Positions 1 to 10,199 of a stretch of 36,204 nucleotides of DNA are shown piece by piece. Under the pieces are notes generated by a model that saw only the letters and a list, made by a program, of their open reading frames with translations, was not told the origin of the DNA and ran no database searches. The stretch's first letter is position 1, and each line of letters opens with the position of its first letter. The stretch is taken from the NCBI GenBank assembly GCA_018648605.1, contig JABGQU010000012.1, positions 1-36,204 on the forward strand, written 5' to 3'. The stretch comes from Anaerolineae bacterium (GTDB taxonomy: Bacteria; Chloroflexota; Anaerolineae; Anaerolineales; Villigracilaceae). The translations under genes and the position numbers were made by a program.

Positions 1-42
1 GTTCAGATGCGGTTTTGAACGCTCAAATGTTTCCTTTGCCAT
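1..42 (-). CDS. tuf: Elongation factor Tu, N-terminal 14 residues (cut by window edge)
   Basis: Only the first 14 codons are inside the window. They read MAKETFERSKPHLN, the characteristic start of bacterial EF-Tu just before the G1 loop. A clear Shine-Dalgarno AAGGAG lies about 6 nt before the ATG. The gene lies 41 bp downstream of fusA on the same strand, the classical str-operon order rpsL-rpsG-fusA-tuf. EF-Tu delivers aminoacyl-tRNA to the ribosome as a GTPase. The rest lies outside the window. Confidence 0.93.
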   Translation of the reverse strand, partial: MAKETFERSKPHLN

Positions 43-83
43 CTCTTTCTCCTTAGTTTATGAAAAAGATAAATCTGAAATTA

Positions 84-2153
84 TTACTTTAATATTTCTT
101 CCATTACAGAAGCCGAAACCGGCGCGTAATGGTCAAATTCCATCGAGAATACGCCACGTCCTTTTGTGCCGGAACGTAATTCAGTTGCATAACCGAACAT
201 TTCCGCCAAAGGAACCGTCGCACGTACTGCCTGGGCATTACCGGGGCGCATTTCCATGCCGCCAATATTGCCACGGCGACTATTCAATTGTCCCATAATA
301 TCGCCAAGATATTCTTCAGGAACAACAGCTTCAACTTTCATCATTGGTTCGAGTAAAACTGGTCTACCTTTGCGAATTCCTTCTCGGAAAGCCATTGAGC
401 CAGCCACTTTGAAAGCCATCTCGCTCGAATCAACTTCGTGAAAAGAACCATCAATCAAGGTTACTTTCAAGTCAGTGACCGGATACCCAGCTAAAACGCC
501 GCTATCTGCTGCGCCCATAACCCCTTTTTGAACTGCAGGGATATATTCGCGCGGGATAGAGCCACCAAAAATCTTGTCTTCAAAAGAAATACCGCTGCCA
601 CGTTCTCCTGGCTCAAGAGACAGAATCACATGTGCATATTGCCCATGACCACCACTCTGCTTCACATGGCGATACTCCGCCTTCTCTACAGCCCGAGTAA
701 TTGATTCGTGGTAAGCCACACGCGGGCGTCCAATATTTGCTTGAACTTTGAATTCGCGCAGCATACGATTGACCAAAACATCAAGATGCAACTCGCCCAT
801 ACCAGAGATAATCGTCTGACCGGTCTCTTCATCTTTACGAACTCGGAAAGTCGGGTCTTCTTCGGAGAGCTTATGCAATGAGTTTGCCATTTTTTCCTGA
901 TCTGCAACTGTTTTCGGCTCAATCGCCACAGAAATTACAGGGTCAGGGAAAGTGATATTTTCGAGAACAACTTTTTTGTTATCGCAAAGAGTATCGCCGG
1001 TAAAAGTATTTTTCAACCCTAAAACCGCGGCAATGTCGCCTGCGCGTACTTCTTCAACATCTTCGCGCCGATCCGCATACATACGAATCAAACGCCCAAT
1101 TCGCTCACGCTTTCCTTTGTTGGTGTTATTGAGAGTCTGCCCTTTGCTGAGCGTCCCTGAATAAACACGGAAGTAAGCCAAACGTCCAACGTACGGATCA
1201 GTAACAATTTTGAAGATTAATGCACTCAAAGGAGCATCATCCTCAGCAGGTAGGTTTATGACTTCACTCTCATCGTCCGGTGAAACACCATCAACAGAAC
1301 CAATATCTGCCGGGGAGGGAAGATAATCAATAACTGCATCCAAAAGAGGCTGAACGCCTTTGTTTTTAAGTGCGGTTCCACAAAAAGCAGGAGTGGCTTC
1401 ATTGGCAAGTGTTGCTTTACGCAACGCAGCTTTTAATTCGGGGACTGTAATCTCCTCGCCTTCCAGGAATTTAAAAGTGAGGTCGTCATCCAGTTCTGCA
1501 ATTTTCTCGACAAGCGTTTCTCGCGCGGCTTCAACTTGCTCCCGCATTTCTGCCGGAATCTCAATGACTTTCGGATCTGCCCCTAATTCGTCATCAAAAA
1601 TCGTTGCCGTCATCTCAAGTAGATCTACCGCACCCTTATAATCTGCTTCGCTGCCAATTGGCATTTGCACCGCGATCGGATTTGCACCCAAGCGTTGACG
1701 CACCATATCAAGCGTGCGGTCAAAAGATGCACCAACACGATCCATCTTATTAATGAAGCAAAGACGTGGCACACCATAGCGATCAGCCTGGCGCCAAACA
1801 GTTTCACTCTGCGGCTCTACACCTTGAACAGCGTCAAAAATAATAACGCCGCCATCGAGAACGCGTAAAGAACGTTGCACTTCAGCTGTGAAATCGATAT
1901 GACCAGGGGTGTCGATAATATTAACCTGGTAGCCTTTCCACTCTGCGGAAACGGCTGCCGAGACAATGGTTATGCCCCTCTCGCGTTCCTGCTCCATCCA
2001 GTCGGTAACAGTTGTTCCGTCATCCACTGAACCAATACGATGCGTTTTGCCTGTATAGAACAGAATTCTTTCTGTTACAGTTGTTTTACCAGCATCAATA
2101 TGGGCAATAATGCCTATATTACGATACTGCTCCAGAGGATAAGCGCGTGCCAT
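84..2153 (-). CDS. fusA: Elongation factor G
   Basis: EF-G is the ribosomal translocase GTPase. The 689-aa length is normal for the family. The GTPase motifs are all visible near the N-terminus: AHIDAGKTT (G1, about residues 17-25), the RGITI switch I segment, DTPGH (G3) and NKMD (G4). Domains II to V follow, including the [15 protein letters not shown] segment of domain IV. It lies between rpsG and tuf with short spacers, so it is cotranscribed. The Shine-Dalgarno region before the ATG is weak (GGTAAAGAT), which may point to coupling with rpsG. Nothing in the sequence suggests the mitochondrial-type or recycling-only EF-G paralogue. Confidence 0.97.
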   Translation of the reverse strand: MARAYPLEQYRNIGIIAHIDAGKTTVTERILFYTGKTHRIGSVDDGTTVTDWMEQERERGITIVSAAVSAEWKGYQVNIIDTPGHIDFTAEVQRSLRVLDGGVIIFDAVQGVEPQSETVWRQADRYGVPRLCFINKMDRVGASFDRTLDMVRQRLGANPIAVQMPIGSEADYKGAVDLLEMTATIFDDELGADPKVIEIPAEMREQVEAARETLVEKIAELDDDLTFKFLEGEEITVPELKAALRKATLANEATPAFCGTALKNKGVQPLLDAVIDYLPSPADIGSVDGVSPDDESEVINLPAEDDAPLSALIFKIVTDPYVGRLAYFRVYSGTLSKGQTLNNTNKGKRERIGRLIRMYADRREDVEEVRAGDIAAVLGLKNTFTGDTLCDNKKVVLENITFPDPVISVAIEPKTVADQEKMANSLHKLSEEDPTFRVRKDEETGQTIISGMGELHLDVLVNRMLREFKVQANIGRPRVAYHESITRAVEKAEYRHVKQSGGHGQYAHVILSLEPGERGSGISFEDKIFGGSIPREYIPAVQKGVMGAADSGVLAGYPVTDLKVTLIDGSFHEVDSSEMAFKVAGSMAFREGIRKGRPVLLEPMMKVEAVVPEEYLGDIMGQLNSRRGNIGGMEMRPGNAQAVRATVPLAEMFGYATELRSGTKGRGVFSMEFDHYAPVSASVMEEILK

Positions 2154-2179
2154 TTTATCTTTACCTATATACCTTAATA

Positions 2180-2647
2180 CTATGAACGGTAATGAGAGAA
2201 AGCACGATTTGCTTCTGCCATTTTGTGTGTTTCATCACGTTTACGGATTGCAGCACCAGTCTCATTATAAGCATCTAAAAGTTCAGCTGCCAAATTTTCA
2301 GAGAAAGAGCTGCCTTTGCGTGAACGCGCAGCTGTCAAAATCCAACGGATTGCCAAAGCAAGACGGCGCTCGGGGGTTACATCCATCGGAACCTGGTAAG
2401 TTGCACCACCAACACGGCGAGGGCGAACCTCCATACGTGGGGAAGCTTTAGTCAAAGCAGCTTCAAAAACTTCAAGCGGCTCTTTACCAGAACGTTCGCC
2501 AAGAAGATCCATCGTCTGATAAACCAGTCTTATAGCGGTGCTCTTCTTGCCACGCTTCAAAACATGATGGATAACAGTTTCAACCTGAAGGCTGTTATAG
2601 CGCAGGTCCGGTGTAATAATTCTTTTTTCGGGTCTAGATCGTCGCAT
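2180..2647 (-). CDS. rpsG: 30S ribosomal protein S7
   Basis: S7 nucleates assembly of the 30S head and contacts tRNA at the E and P sites. The protein is 155 aa, the usual length, and begins [14 protein letters not shown]. It contains the conserved [14 protein letters not shown] segment and the [21 protein letters not shown]-terminus typical of bacterial S7. A GGAG Shine-Dalgarno sits 7 nt before the ATG. It lies 26 nt after rpsL and 26 nt before fusA, so it is the second gene of the str operon. Confidence 0.97.
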   Translation of the reverse strand: MRRSRPEKRIITPDLRYNSLQVETVIHHVLKRGKKSTAIRLVYQTMDLLGERSGKEPLEVFEAALTKASPRMEVRPRRVGGATYQVPMDVTPERRLALAIRWILTAARSRKGSSFSENLAAELLDAYNETGAAIRKRDETHKMAEANRAFSHYRS

Positions 2648-2673
2648 GAGAATACTCCAAAAAACTACTTCAA

Positions 2674-3084
2674 TTAGCGCTTCGAACCATATTTCGAGCG
2701 ACCCTGGCGGCGATTGCTAACACCAGTGGTGTCTAAAGAGCCACGTACGATATGGTAGCGTACACCAGGCAAATCTTTCACACGACCACCGCGCACCAAA
2801 ACAACAGAGTGCTCTTGCAACTGATGCCCTTCGCCAGGGATATAAGCCGTTACTTCAAGACCGTTGGTTAAACGAACACGAGCGATCTTACGCAAAGCAG
2901 AGTTCGGCTTCTTAGGCGTCATTGTACGAACAACCGTGCAGACACCACGCTTTTGCGGAGCGCCTTGCGGCTGACGAACTCGACGCTGTTTCATCGAATT
3001 ATAGGTATAGAGCAAAGCCGGGGCTGTGCTTTTTGCTTTCTTTGTGCTACGACCCTTACGGACCAATTGGTTAATTGTGGGCAC
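2674..3084 (-). CDS. rpsL: 30S ribosomal protein S12
   Basis: S12 sits at the decoding centre and controls accuracy. I start it at a GTG (position 3084), five nt after a GGAGG Shine-Dalgarno, giving the canonical [12 protein letters not shown]-terminus; an upstream TTG would add four residues but overlaps the ribosome-binding site. The streptomycin-contact motifs [11 protein letters not shown] and the [12 protein letters not shown] loop are intact and unmutated. About 13 extra residues ([12 protein letters not shown] region) sit between the N-terminal helix and the QKRGVC segment compared with E. coli S12, probably a lineage trait. It is the first gene after the promoter at 3216-3244. Confidence 0.96.
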   Translation of the reverse strand: MPTINQLVRKGRSTKKAKSTAPALLYTYNSMKQRRVRQPQGAPQKRGVCTVVRTMTPKKPNSALRKIARVRLTNGLEVTAYIPGEGHQLQEHSVVLVRGGRVKDLPGVRYHIVRGSLDTTGVSNRRQGRSKYGSKR

Positions 3085-3135
3085 GCTCGCCTCCAAACAA
3101 AGTAATCTAACTCAAAATAATGTATTTTGCCAACA

Positions 3136-3169
3136 AATGAGACCATCAAAAGACTATGATGGCCTCATT
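3136..3169 (-). terminator. Long leader hairpin between rpoB and rpsL (attenuator or rpoB terminator)
   Basis: The arms 3136-3148 and 3157-3169 form a 13-bp stem with an 8-nt loop. In the minus-strand transcript every position pairs (one G-U); in the plus-strand transcript the same position is an A-C mismatch, so the minus strand is the functional one. The tail after the stem is only TTTGTT, which is weak for an intrinsic terminator. It lies downstream of the promoter at 3216-3244, so it is inside the rpsL leader and could act as an attenuator or S12/S7 regulatory structure as well as ending rpoB transcription. Confidence 0.6.
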
Positions 3170-3215
3170 TTATAATCTGCGGGGTAAACTCGCGTCTTTT
3201 AGGCAACGAAAGAGG

Positions 3216-3244
3216 ATTTTATCACGCGCTGCCAGTGCCGTCAA
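3216..3244 (-). promoter_or_regulatory. Predicted sigma70-type promoter for rpsL-rpsG-fusA-tuf
   Basis: On the minus strand, TTGACG (complement of 3239-3244) and TAAAAT (complement of 3216-3221) are separated by 17 nt, with a TG one base before the -10 hexamer (extended -10). It begins about 20 bp downstream of the rpoB stop codon and gives a leader of about 120 nt before rpsL. No experimental support. Confidence 0.6.
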
Positions 3245-3263
3245 GAAAATTTTGGACGAGTTT

Positions 3264-6200
3264 CTAAAGTTTCAAGTTTGAGCCGATTGACATCAAGCCT
3301 GTTCCGAGTTTTGGAGGCCGCGCTTTTGCCTCATCCTTCCCAAACTTGATAGAATCTCCGGCATCATCAATTGCCTCAACAGACAAGCCTAAGCTCTGCA
3401 ATTCTTTTACCAGCACGCGGAAGGATGCTGGTAAACCTGGGGCTTCCATTGGTTCGCCTTTCACAATTGCTTCGTAGGTGCTTACGCGCCCGATCACATC
3501 ATCAGACTTAACCGTTAGCATTTCTTGCAAGGTATGTGCTGCGCCGTAAGCTTCAAGCGCCCAAACTTCCATTTCACCAAAACGCTGACCACCAAATTGC
3601 GCCTTACCACCTAAAGGTTGTTGTGTCACAAGGCTGTAAGGACCTGTTGAGCGAGCATGAACTTTGTCTTCTACCAAGTGATGCAATTTCAAGATCGTCA
3701 TCACGCCAACTGTTACAGCCTGATCGTAGCGTTTACCAGTTTTGCCGTCACGCAAAATTTGCTTGCCTAAAGTTGGCACAGGGATAGCTGTTTTCAGCAT
3801 GACATCATGTGCCTTCTTTGCAAGGTTTTCATCAGCAACTTGTTTGGTATGTCCTTGAGCTTCCAGCCACAAACGATGACAAGCCTTTAAGGCATTCTCA
3901 TCACGCTCTGATGTGCGGCGGAAGTTTTCAACCCCATCAGGCAGGAAGATCATAGCCGGGTCATAGCCACGATCACGCAACCATTCATCTGCTGTTGCGC
4001 GGCGAGCAAAGGTTTCGTCCACTGCCAATTTGGAGAGGTCATAATCACGTTCGCCAAGCCAACCTTCTAAATAAAGGCGGCGAACCTCATCATCATCTTG
4101 GATCATTTCGGGGTCGTATTCGTGCTCATTGAGCCAATTCCATGCTATAACGGCGGTTTCGCGCCAAGCTTGGTCAACCAACCACGCACGAGCCAGATCA
4201 GCTTCGATCTCAGCTTCTGATGCACCATCGAACACCGGGATAACCGCACGGTAGCCCATGCGTTTTGCTGCCCAGCCCATATGGACTTCAAGCACCTGAC
4301 CGATGTTCATACGAGCAGGAACACCGAGCGGGTTCAGGATAATGTCGACAGGGGTACCATCTTCAAGGAAGGGCATATCTTCAACCGGAACAATGCGTGA
4401 GACCACACCTTTGTTCCCATGACGCCCAGCCATTTTATCTCCAGCCATGATTTTGCGACGTTGCGCCACAGAGACGCGTACCATCGTATCAACCCCAGCT
4501 TTGAGGTCAGAATTTTCCGCACGGGTGAAGACTTTTACATCCACAACTTTACCACGCGCGCCATGCGGCATGCGCAGGGAAGTATCTTTCACATCCCGTG
4601 ATTTTTCGCCAAAGATAGCGCGCAATAGACGCTCTTCAGGGGTAAGTTCTTTCTCGCCTTTGGGCGTGATCTTGCCGACCAAAATATCGTTCGGCTCAAC
4701 TTCTGCACCAATGCGGATGATGCCATTCTCGTCGAGGTCTTTTAGTGCTTCTTCACCAACATTCGGGATGTCACGGGTAATTTCTTCCGCACCTAATTTG
4801 GTGTCGCGTGCTTCGACTTCGTGTTTTTCAACATGAACGGAAGTGAAACGATCGTCCTGCACCATGCGCTCGGAGACCAGGATCGCATCTTCGAAGTTGC
4901 CACCTTCCCATGAAAGAAAGGCAACGACTGCGTTTTGCCCTAAGGCAAGTTCGCCAGCATCTGTCGAGGAAGAGTCAGCAATAATATCGCCTTTCTTGAC
5001 GATCTGTCCTTTAATCACTGCGGGACGTTGATCGATACAAGTACTCTGATTCGAGCGTTGATATTTCTGTAATTGATATGTACGCAAACTACCATCTTGC
5101 TCACGGATGATGATCTTGCTGCCAGTAACAGAGGCAACTTCACCATCGCGCTCGGAGATGATAACCTGACCAGAGTCGAAGGCTGCGCTATATTCCATGC
5201 CAGTCGAAACTAGCGGAATCTCAGGCCGCAACAAAGGTACAGCTTGCGCCATCATGTTTGATCCCATGAGGGCACGGTTTGCATCATCATGTTCAAGGAA
5301 GGGGATTAATGCAGCGCTAATACCAACGATCTGGTGCGGGGCGACATCCATATAATCAACTTTTTCAGGTGACGCAAACAAAAAGCCAGAGTGGTTACGC
5401 GAGGAAACACGCGTACGAACAAACTCGTTGCTCTCATCAAGCGGTGCATTTGCCTGCCCAATAATGAATTTATCTTCTGCATCTGCCGAGAGGTATTCCA
5501 TTTTCTTCGGGTCTGGCGAAACAACGGGCACTACAGGAACATTCTGTTTAAGTTTAGCGATCTTCTTAAGCATAGCTGAAGTAATACGTGTGCCATCTTC
5601 AAAAAGAACGTCGCCTTTTGCATTTAACAAATCGCCACGCAAAGCGCGCCCTTCGAGAGCAGCGTCGTCACTCGCAAATTCTTTCACAACCTTGCGATAA
5701 GGTGTCTCAATAAAACCATATTCATTCACACGAGCAAAAGATGCCAAACGACCGATCAAACCAATATTCGGACCTTCAGGGGTTTCAATTGGGCAAATTC
5801 GACCATAGTGTGAATGGTGAACATCACGCACATCAAAGCCAGCACGCTCACGGCGTAAACCACCAGGTCCCAAAGCCGAAAGTGTACGTTTGTGGCGCAG
5901 CTCTGAAAGCGGATTGGTCTGGTCCATAAATTGTGACAACTGACTTGAACCAAAGAACTCACGCAGCGAAGCAACAACAGGGCGAATATTCACTAAAGAC
6001 ATCGGTGCAAGTTGATCTTGGTCACGAATGGACATACGTTCTTTAATCACGCGCTCCATACGACGCAAGCCGATGCGTAATTTATTCTGGATCAACTCAC
6101 CCACCGTTTTTACACGGCGATTGCCAAGATGATCAATATCATCTTTTTGCTCGATGGCGTTGTTGATCAAGATCATGCGGCGCACCAAGCGGACAATATC

Positions 6201-7169
6201 CATCTTGGTAATGTTACGGTGCGGAATCGGGACGCTCAGATTCAGCTTCTGATTCAGTTTATAGCGACCAACACGCTCAAGATCATAATGGCGTTGATCG
6301 AAAAGTTGTTCTTCTAGGAAGTTGCGGGCATTTTCAAGTGTTGCGGGATCGCCAGGTCGCATTCGTTTAAAGAATTCGATAAGCGACGCTTCCGCGATAC
6401 TCAACTTGCTCTCGCTATCCCATTCTGGTTCCTGCTTCAGCGTGGATGCGATATACATACGCTCGACATTGGTATCCACATCCGCGAAGAGGGACATGAT
6501 CTCTTCATCAGAACCTGTCTTCAGCGGAGAATCGGGACGCCCGTCATCGACGGCTGCCAAGGCACGCAAGAAGACTGTGATCGGCACAGTACGCTTGCGG
6601 TTGAACTTCAAGATCATATAGTCGCTTTTGCGAGTCTCAAACTCCATCCACGCACCACGATCAGGGATCAATTTAGCGGTAGCAAGTAGACGTCCAGTAG
6701 CGCGGTCGGGAGTGGCTTCAAAATAAACGCCCGGGGAGCGGATCAACTGCGAAACGACCACGCGCTCAGTTCCATTAATAATGAAAGTACCCTTCGATGT
6801 CATCTCAGGGAAATCACCGATAAAGATATCCTGCTTGATCGGCTCAGGAACATCCTTCCCAGCTAACAGAACAGAGACGTAAAGAGGGCTGGAATAAGTA
6901 AGATCGCGCTCTACACATTCAGCAATACTATATTTTGGTTCTTCAAACCAATACTTAAGATCCCACTCTTTGGCTTCTGGGCTTTGACCAGGGAAATATA
7001 ATTGCATTCCCTTATTATAAGATTCGATGGGGGATATTTCGTGGAATAAGCTTTCTAGACCTTCGCTTTTTAAACGCTTGAACGATTCGATTTGTACTTC
7101 AATTAAATTGGGAAGACCGAGCGTGACAGGAATACGCGCGTAACTCTTTTTTGGCAATACAGACGTCAT
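3264..7169 (-). CDS. rpoB: DNA-directed RNA polymerase subunit beta
   Basis: Beta subunit of RNA polymerase. The chosen start is the ninth codon of the longest frame: an AGGAG Shine-Dalgarno lies 6 nt before it, whereas the upstream ATG at 7193 has no ribosome-binding site. The product is about 1301 aa. The rifampicin pocket is intact ([25 protein letters not shown]), as is the [20 protein letters not shown] region near the C-terminus. Compared with E. coli there is an insertion of roughly 130-140 residues (DNA about 3780-4200) between [10 protein letters not shown] and [11 protein letters not shown], with repeated W-L-x4-Y-D motifs. rpoC does not follow; rpsL does, after its own promoter. 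Confidence 0.97.
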   Translation of the reverse strand: MTSVLPKKSYARIPVTLGLPNLIEVQIESFKRLKSEGLESLFHEISPIESYNKGMQLYFPGQSPEAKEWDLKYWFEEPKYSIAECVERDLTYSSPLYVSVLLAGKDVPEPIKQDIFIGDFPEMTSKGTFIINGTERVVVSQLIRSPGVYFEATPDRATGRLLATAKLIPDRGAWMEFETRKSDYMILKFNRKRTVPITVFLRALAAVDDGRPDSPLKTGSDEEIMSLFADVDTNVERMYIASTLKQEPEWDSESKLSIAEASLIEFFKRMRPGDPATLENARNFLEEQLFDQRHYDLERVGRYKLNQKLNLSVPIPHRNITKMDIVRLVRRMILINNAIEQKDDIDHLGNRRVKTVGELIQNKLRIGLRRMERVIKERMSIRDQDQLAPMSLVNIRPVVASLREFFGSSQLSQFMDQTNPLSELRHKRTLSALGPGGLRRERAGFDVRDVHHSHYGRICPIETPEGPNIGLIGRLASFARVNEYGFIETPYRKVVKEFASDDAALEGRALRGDLLNAKGDVLFEDGTRITSAMLKKIAKLKQNVPVVPVVSPDPKKMEYLSADAEDKFIIGQANAPLDESNEFVRTRVSSRNHSGFLFASPEKVDYMDVAPHQIVGISAALIPFLEHDDANRALMGSNMMAQAVPLLRPEIPLVSTGMEYSAAFDSGQVIISERDGEVASVTGSKIIIREQDGSLRTYQLQKYQRSNQSTCIDQRPAVIKGQIVKKGDIIADSSSTDAGELALGQNAVVAFLSWEGGNFEDAILVSERMVQDDRFTSVHVEKHEVEARDTKLGAEEITRDIPNVGEEALKDLDENGIIRIGAEVEPNDILVGKITPKGEKELTPEERLLRAIFGEKSRDVKDTSLRMPHGARGKVVDVKVFTRAENSDLKAGVDTMVRVSVAQRRKIMAGDKMAGRHGNKGVVSRIVPVEDMPFLEDGTPVDIILNPLGVPARMNIGQVLEVHMGWAAKRMGYRAVIPVFDGASEAEIEADLARAWLVDQAWRETAVIAWNWLNEHEYDPEMIQDDDEVRRLYLEGWLGERDYDLSKLAVDETFARRATADEWLRDRGYDPAMIFLPDGVENFRRTSERDENALKACHRLWLEAQGHTKQVADENLAKKAHDVMLKTAIPVPTLGKQILRDGKTGKRYDQAVTVGVMTILKLHHLVEDKVHARSTGPYSLVTQQPLGGKAQFGGQRFGEMEVWALEAYGAAHTLQEMLTVKSDDVIGRVSTYEAIVKGEPMEAPGLPASFRVLVKELQSLGLSVEAIDDAGDSIKFGKDEAKARPPKLGTGLMSIGSNLKL

Positions 7170-7217
7170 CCGACTCTCCTGACCGTATTTCATGGGGGGT
7201 GATTAAATCAATACCGC

Positions 7218-7233
7218 CCCACCCTATAGTGGG
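7218..7233 (-). other. Small hairpin in the rpoB 5' leader
   Basis: CCCAC/GTGGG arms (7218-7222 and 7229-7233) with a 6-nt loop lie just after the predicted transcription start of rpoB. It is short and may only stabilise the 5' end of the message. Confidence 0.3.
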
Positions 7234-7247
7234 ACAAGCAATCTTGG

Positions 7248-7277
7248 ATTATAAGCGATGTTTTCTATTTCAGTCAA
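7248..7277 (-). promoter_or_regulatory. Predicted sigma70-type promoter of rpoB
   Basis: On the minus strand, TTGACT (complement of 7272-7277) and a consensus TATAAT (complement of 7248-7253) are 18 nt apart. The predicted start is near 7241, leaving about 70 nt of leader before the rpoB start at 7169. Confidence 0.65.
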
Positions 7278-7431
7278 GCGATTTTTCGGCGAGTTTCGCA
7301 ATCGGATTCCCCTCTTTCTAGGCTAAAATAGTAGAGATTGCGTTGCGGGATTTTACCACGCTTTGCGCAACTCATCTTGGAAAGACGGGTTTTCTATATA
7401 CAGTGTAATTATCGCCACTTTAGGAGGCAAA

Positions 7432-8799
7432 ATGTCATCAGATGCACCGCAAGTAAACGACAAACGTGAAATTTTTGGCTGGGCAATGTACGATTGGGCA
7501 AACTCCGCCTTTAGCACCACCATCGGGACAGTTTTCCTTGCGCCCTATGTTGCCGCCCTTGCCCGTACAGCAGCCGAAGCCGCCGGAACTTCAACCGTTT
7601 CATTTCTGGGCATCCCCATAGCGCCGGATTCATTCCTTCCTTATATGATCTCCCTCTCCGTTGGGTTGCAAGTTCTCTTCCTCCCCATTCTTGGAGCCAT
7701 TGCAGATTATTCGCACATGCGCAAATCCATGATGCGCCTCTTTGCGACCATCGGTGCAATCGCTACAATCCTGCTTTTCTTCGTCAGCGGGTCACTCTGG
7801 TGGTTGGGCGGCTTACTTTATGTATTTGCCAATCTCGCTTTTGGGGCAGCAATAGTTTTCTATAATGCCTATTTGCCCGATATCGCCAGCGAAGATGAAC
7901 GCGACCGCGTCTCGTCATATGGCTGGGCAATGGGCTATCTTGGCGGCGGCATTTTGCTGGCACTCAATCTTGCTTTCTATCTATTTAGTGAAGATATTGG
8001 CGTGCCTGAAACCCTCGCCATTCGTATCAATCTCGCATCAGCCGGTATCTGGTGGCTGGGCTTCTCCTTCATTACTTGGAAACGCCTCCGCTCACGAAAA
8101 GCCTCCCGAACACTCCCGCAGGGCGAAACTTATATCAAGATCGGTTTCAAACAGCTTGGCAAGACGATCAAAGAGATCAAGAACTTCCCAGAAACACTCC
8201 GTTTCCTGATCGCATACTTCCTATATAACGACGGCATCCAAACAGTTATCGCCGTTTCATCCACATTCGCTGCTGCACCGCTCATTCAAGGCGGTCTTGC
8301 ACTAGACACCTCCACATTAACAGCCGTCATCCTGATGATCCAATTCATGGCATTTGGCGGCGCGTTGCTTTGGGGCAAACTTGCCAAATGGATGGGTGCA
8401 AAACAATCGGTTGTTCTCAGCCTCGTCATTTGGTCTGGCGTGGTTATTTACGCTTATGCCGGTCTCAAAGGCGAAAACGCCACAACTGAGTTCTTCATTC
8501 TTGGCGCCTTCATTGCCCTCGTAATGGGCGGCTCGCAAGCCATTAGCCGCAGCCTCTTCGCGCAAATGATTCCCTCTGGTCAAGAAGCCGAATACTACTC
8601 CTTCTACGAGATTAGCGAACGCGGCACTTCCTGGATCGGACCACTCGTTTTCGGTCTCGCCAATCAGATGTTCGGAAGTCTGCGCCCCGCCCTGCTCTCT
8701 CTGATCTTCTTCTTTGTGATGGGGTTAATCATTCTACCCTTTGTCAAAGTGGACAAAGCTATCGCAGACGTCAAAGCTTACGACGCGGAACGCGCTTAA
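7432..8799 (+). CDS. MFS permease of the UMF1/Atg22-like family
   Basis: Integral membrane transporter of about 455 aa with roughly 12 hydrophobic segments. The N-terminal signature FGWAMYDWANSAFSTTI is typical of UMF1-family permeases related to fungal Atg22 vacuolar amino-acid effluxers. Late motifs such as GGSQAISRSLFAQMIP and FYEISERGTSWIGP also fit. The start is the ATG at 7432, which has an AGGAGG Shine-Dalgarno; the longer frame upstream (from 7363) has none. The substrate is unknown; amino-acid efflux is only suggested by the eukaryotic relatives. It is divergent from rpoB and ends at a shared bidirectional terminator facing thrC. Confidence 0.88.
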   Translation: MSSDAPQVNDKREIFGWAMYDWANSAFSTTIGTVFLAPYVAALARTAAEAAGTSTVSFLGIPIAPDSFLPYMISLSVGLQVLFLPILGAIADYSHMRKSMMRLFATIGAIATILLFFVSGSLWWLGGLLYVFANLAFGAAIVFYNAYLPDIASEDERDRVSSYGWAMGYLGGGILLALNLAFYLFSEDIGVPETLAIRINLASAGIWWLGFSFITWKRLRSRKASRTLPQGETYIKIGFKQLGKTIKEIKNFPETLRFLIAYFLYNDGIQTVIAVSSTFAAAPLIQGGLALDTSTLTAVILMIQFMAFGGALLWGKLAKWMGAKQSVVLSLVIWSGVVIYAYAGLKGENATTEFFILGAFIALVMGGSQAISRSLFAQMIPSGQEAEYYSFYEISERGTSWIGPLVFGLANQMFGSLRPALLSLIFFFVMGLIILPFVKVDKAIADVKAYDAERA

Positions 8800-8821
8800 T
8801 TTAGGTTTGATACCGTTAATT

Positions 8822-8860
8822 AAAAGAGACCGGGTTTCTTGAAGAAACCCGGTCTCTTTT
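8822..8860. terminator. Bidirectional intrinsic terminator between the permease and thrC
   Basis: A 17-bp perfect stem (8822-8838 with 8844-8860) with a 5-nt loop is flanked by A-rich sequence on the left and a T-run on the right. The two genes converge here, so it can end both transcripts. Confidence 0.9.
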
Positions 8861-8867
8861 CTTTTTC

Positions 8868-9917
8868 CTATACCCCAAGCAATTCCCGCAACGCCCCCAT
8901 CTCCGCCGGGATTAGCTTCGGCGTGGGCATCGACTCAGCGATAATGCCGGGGTCTTTCATCCCATGCCCGGTGCAGACGATGGCGATCTTCTGTTCTTTG
9001 GGGTCGAAATCTCCGGCTTCAATCTCGGCTTTCAAGCCTGCCAGCCCCGCAGCGGATGCGGGTTCCACCCACACGCCTTCACTAGCTAAAATACGTTGTG
9101 CATCAAGAATTTTCTCATCACTTTGGGCGATAATTCTTCCACCAGATTCTTCGGCAGACATCAAAGCTTGTTCACCGCGTGCCGGTTTCCCGATGCGGAT
9201 CGCAGTCGCGACGGTTTCGGGATTCTCTACGGGATGCCCCAAAACCAGCGGCGCAGAACCAGCGGCTTGCACGCCCAAAATCTGGGGGAGTTTCGTGCCC
9301 TTCACTTCAGCGTATTGCTTATATCCCGCCCAATAGGCAGAGATATTCCCCGCGTTGCCTACGGGCAGACAATGCCAATCGGGGGCATCGCCCAAAACAT
9401 CACATATCTCAAATGCGCCACTCTTTTGCCCTTCGATTCTATACGGGTTGATCGAGTTGACCAAAGCCAGCGGCGTTTTCCTTGTAATTTCAACGACCAT
9501 TGTTAACGCGTCATCAAAGGAGCCTTCGATCTGGATCACGTCCGCGCCATAGGCAATTGCGCCAGCTAGTTTTCCGGCTGCCACTTTCCCCTCGGGGATC
9601 AGCACGACAGCCCGCATTCCGGCGCGGGAGGCATACGCTGCCGCTGAAGCAGCGGTATTTCCCGTCGATGCACAGATAACAGTCTCCGCGCCACGCCCGA
9701 GGGCTTCACTAACAGCAGCTGTCATGCCGCGGTCTTTGAAGGAGCCGGTCGGATTTAAGCCTTCATATTTAACGTAAATCTCTGCTGCGCCCAATTCCCG
9801 CGCCAAACGCGGCATGGGGATGAGGGGCGTATTTCCCTCCAGCAACGCGACAGAGCGGGTGTGGTCGGGCAAGTCGAGCAGATGCCCATATTTTTGTAGT
9901 ACACCTTCGTAAGACAT
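8868..9917 (-). CDS. thrC: Threonine synthase
   Basis: PLP enzyme that converts O-phosphohomoserine to threonine. The 349-aa length fits the shorter class of bacterial threonine synthases. The PLP lysine is K61 in the motif NPTGSFKDRGM, the phosphate-binding loop is ASTGNTAAS, and the C-terminal CTGHGMKDP segment is characteristic. EGNTPLIPMPRLA near the N-terminus also fits. It stands alone on the minus strand, closed by the shared terminator at 8822-8860. The start ATG has an AAGGAAA element upstream. A threonine dehydratase is less likely given the GHG(M)KDP motif. Confidence 0.95.
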   Translation of the reverse strand: MSYEGVLQKYGHLLDLPDHTRSVALLEGNTPLIPMPRLARELGAAEIYVKYEGLNPTGSFKDRGMTAAVSEALGRGAETVICASTGNTAASAAAYASRAGMRAVVLIPEGKVAAGKLAGAIAYGADVIQIEGSFDDALTMVVEITRKTPLALVNSINPYRIEGQKSGAFEICDVLGDAPDWHCLPVGNAGNISAYWAGYKQYAEVKGTKLPQILGVQAAGSAPLVLGHPVENPETVATAIRIGKPARGEQALMSAEESGGRIIAQSDEKILDAQRILASEGVWVEPASAAGLAGLKAEIEAGDFDPKEQKIAIVCTGHGMKDPGIIAESMPTPKLIPAEMGALRELLGV

Positions 9918-9937
9918 AGAAATTTCCTTTTTATAAT

Positions 9938-10030
9938 TGCTTCGTATGATTTTGCGAGGCAGTTATATCGCCGAAGCAATCTCCTATTTAGAGACTGCCA
10001 CGTCGCAAGAGCACGCTCCTCGCAGATTCA
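9938..10030. repeat. Dispersed intergenic repeat with GCAATCTCC...CTCCTCGCAG pattern
   Basis: The stretch contains an inverted pair ATTGCTTCG...CGAAGCAAT followed by TCTCCTATTTAGAGACTGCC and CTCCTCGCAGATTC. It resembles a widespread family of intergenic repeats built around GATTGCTTCG and CTCCTCGCAATGAC. Recognised from memory; only one copy is in this window. It covers the upstream region of thrC. Confidence 0.45.
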
Positions 10031-10045
10031 TTTAGTTTTCTAAAG

Positions 10046-10077
10046 AGACCTGACGGGTTTCTAAACCTGTCAGGTCT
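10046..10077. repeat. Near-perfect inverted repeat (AGACCTGACGGGTTT...)
   Basis: Arms 10046-10060 and 10063-10077 are inverted copies with a single G/T difference. It could fold as a hairpin in either transcript and may act as the dcd terminator, but it lies more than 120 nt past the dcd stop and has no clear T-run, so a dispersed palindromic repeat is equally likely. Confidence 0.55.
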
Positions 10078-10156
10078 TGGTATTAACGGTAGTTTTTTTT
10101 CTTCGGGCAGATGCCTATAAATGGTAGCAAGCCTAAATCGAGAGTGAAGCGGCTTT

Positions 10157-10197
10157 TCATCCCGCCCTCATCCTAGCCCTCTCCCTGAGGGACAGGG
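10157..10197. repeat. REP-like repeat (CCCTCATCCTAGCCCTCTCC...)
   Basis: The sequence CCCTCATCCTAGCCCTCTCC followed by CTGAGGGACAGGG matches a common bacterial intergenic repeat pattern, with a hairpin at 10177-10197. It ends 2 bp before the dcd stop codon. Confidence 0.5.
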
Positions 10198-10199
10198 AA

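Noticed and set aside
3780-4200. Intein or second gene inside rpoB
   Set aside because: No splice-junction residues or homing-endonuclease motifs; the insert is in frame and made of repeated helical motifs.
1-7193. Plus-strand open frames inside rpoB and fusA
   Set aside because: They are shadows of the minus-strand ribosomal and polymerase genes, without ribosome-binding sites or recognisable domains.
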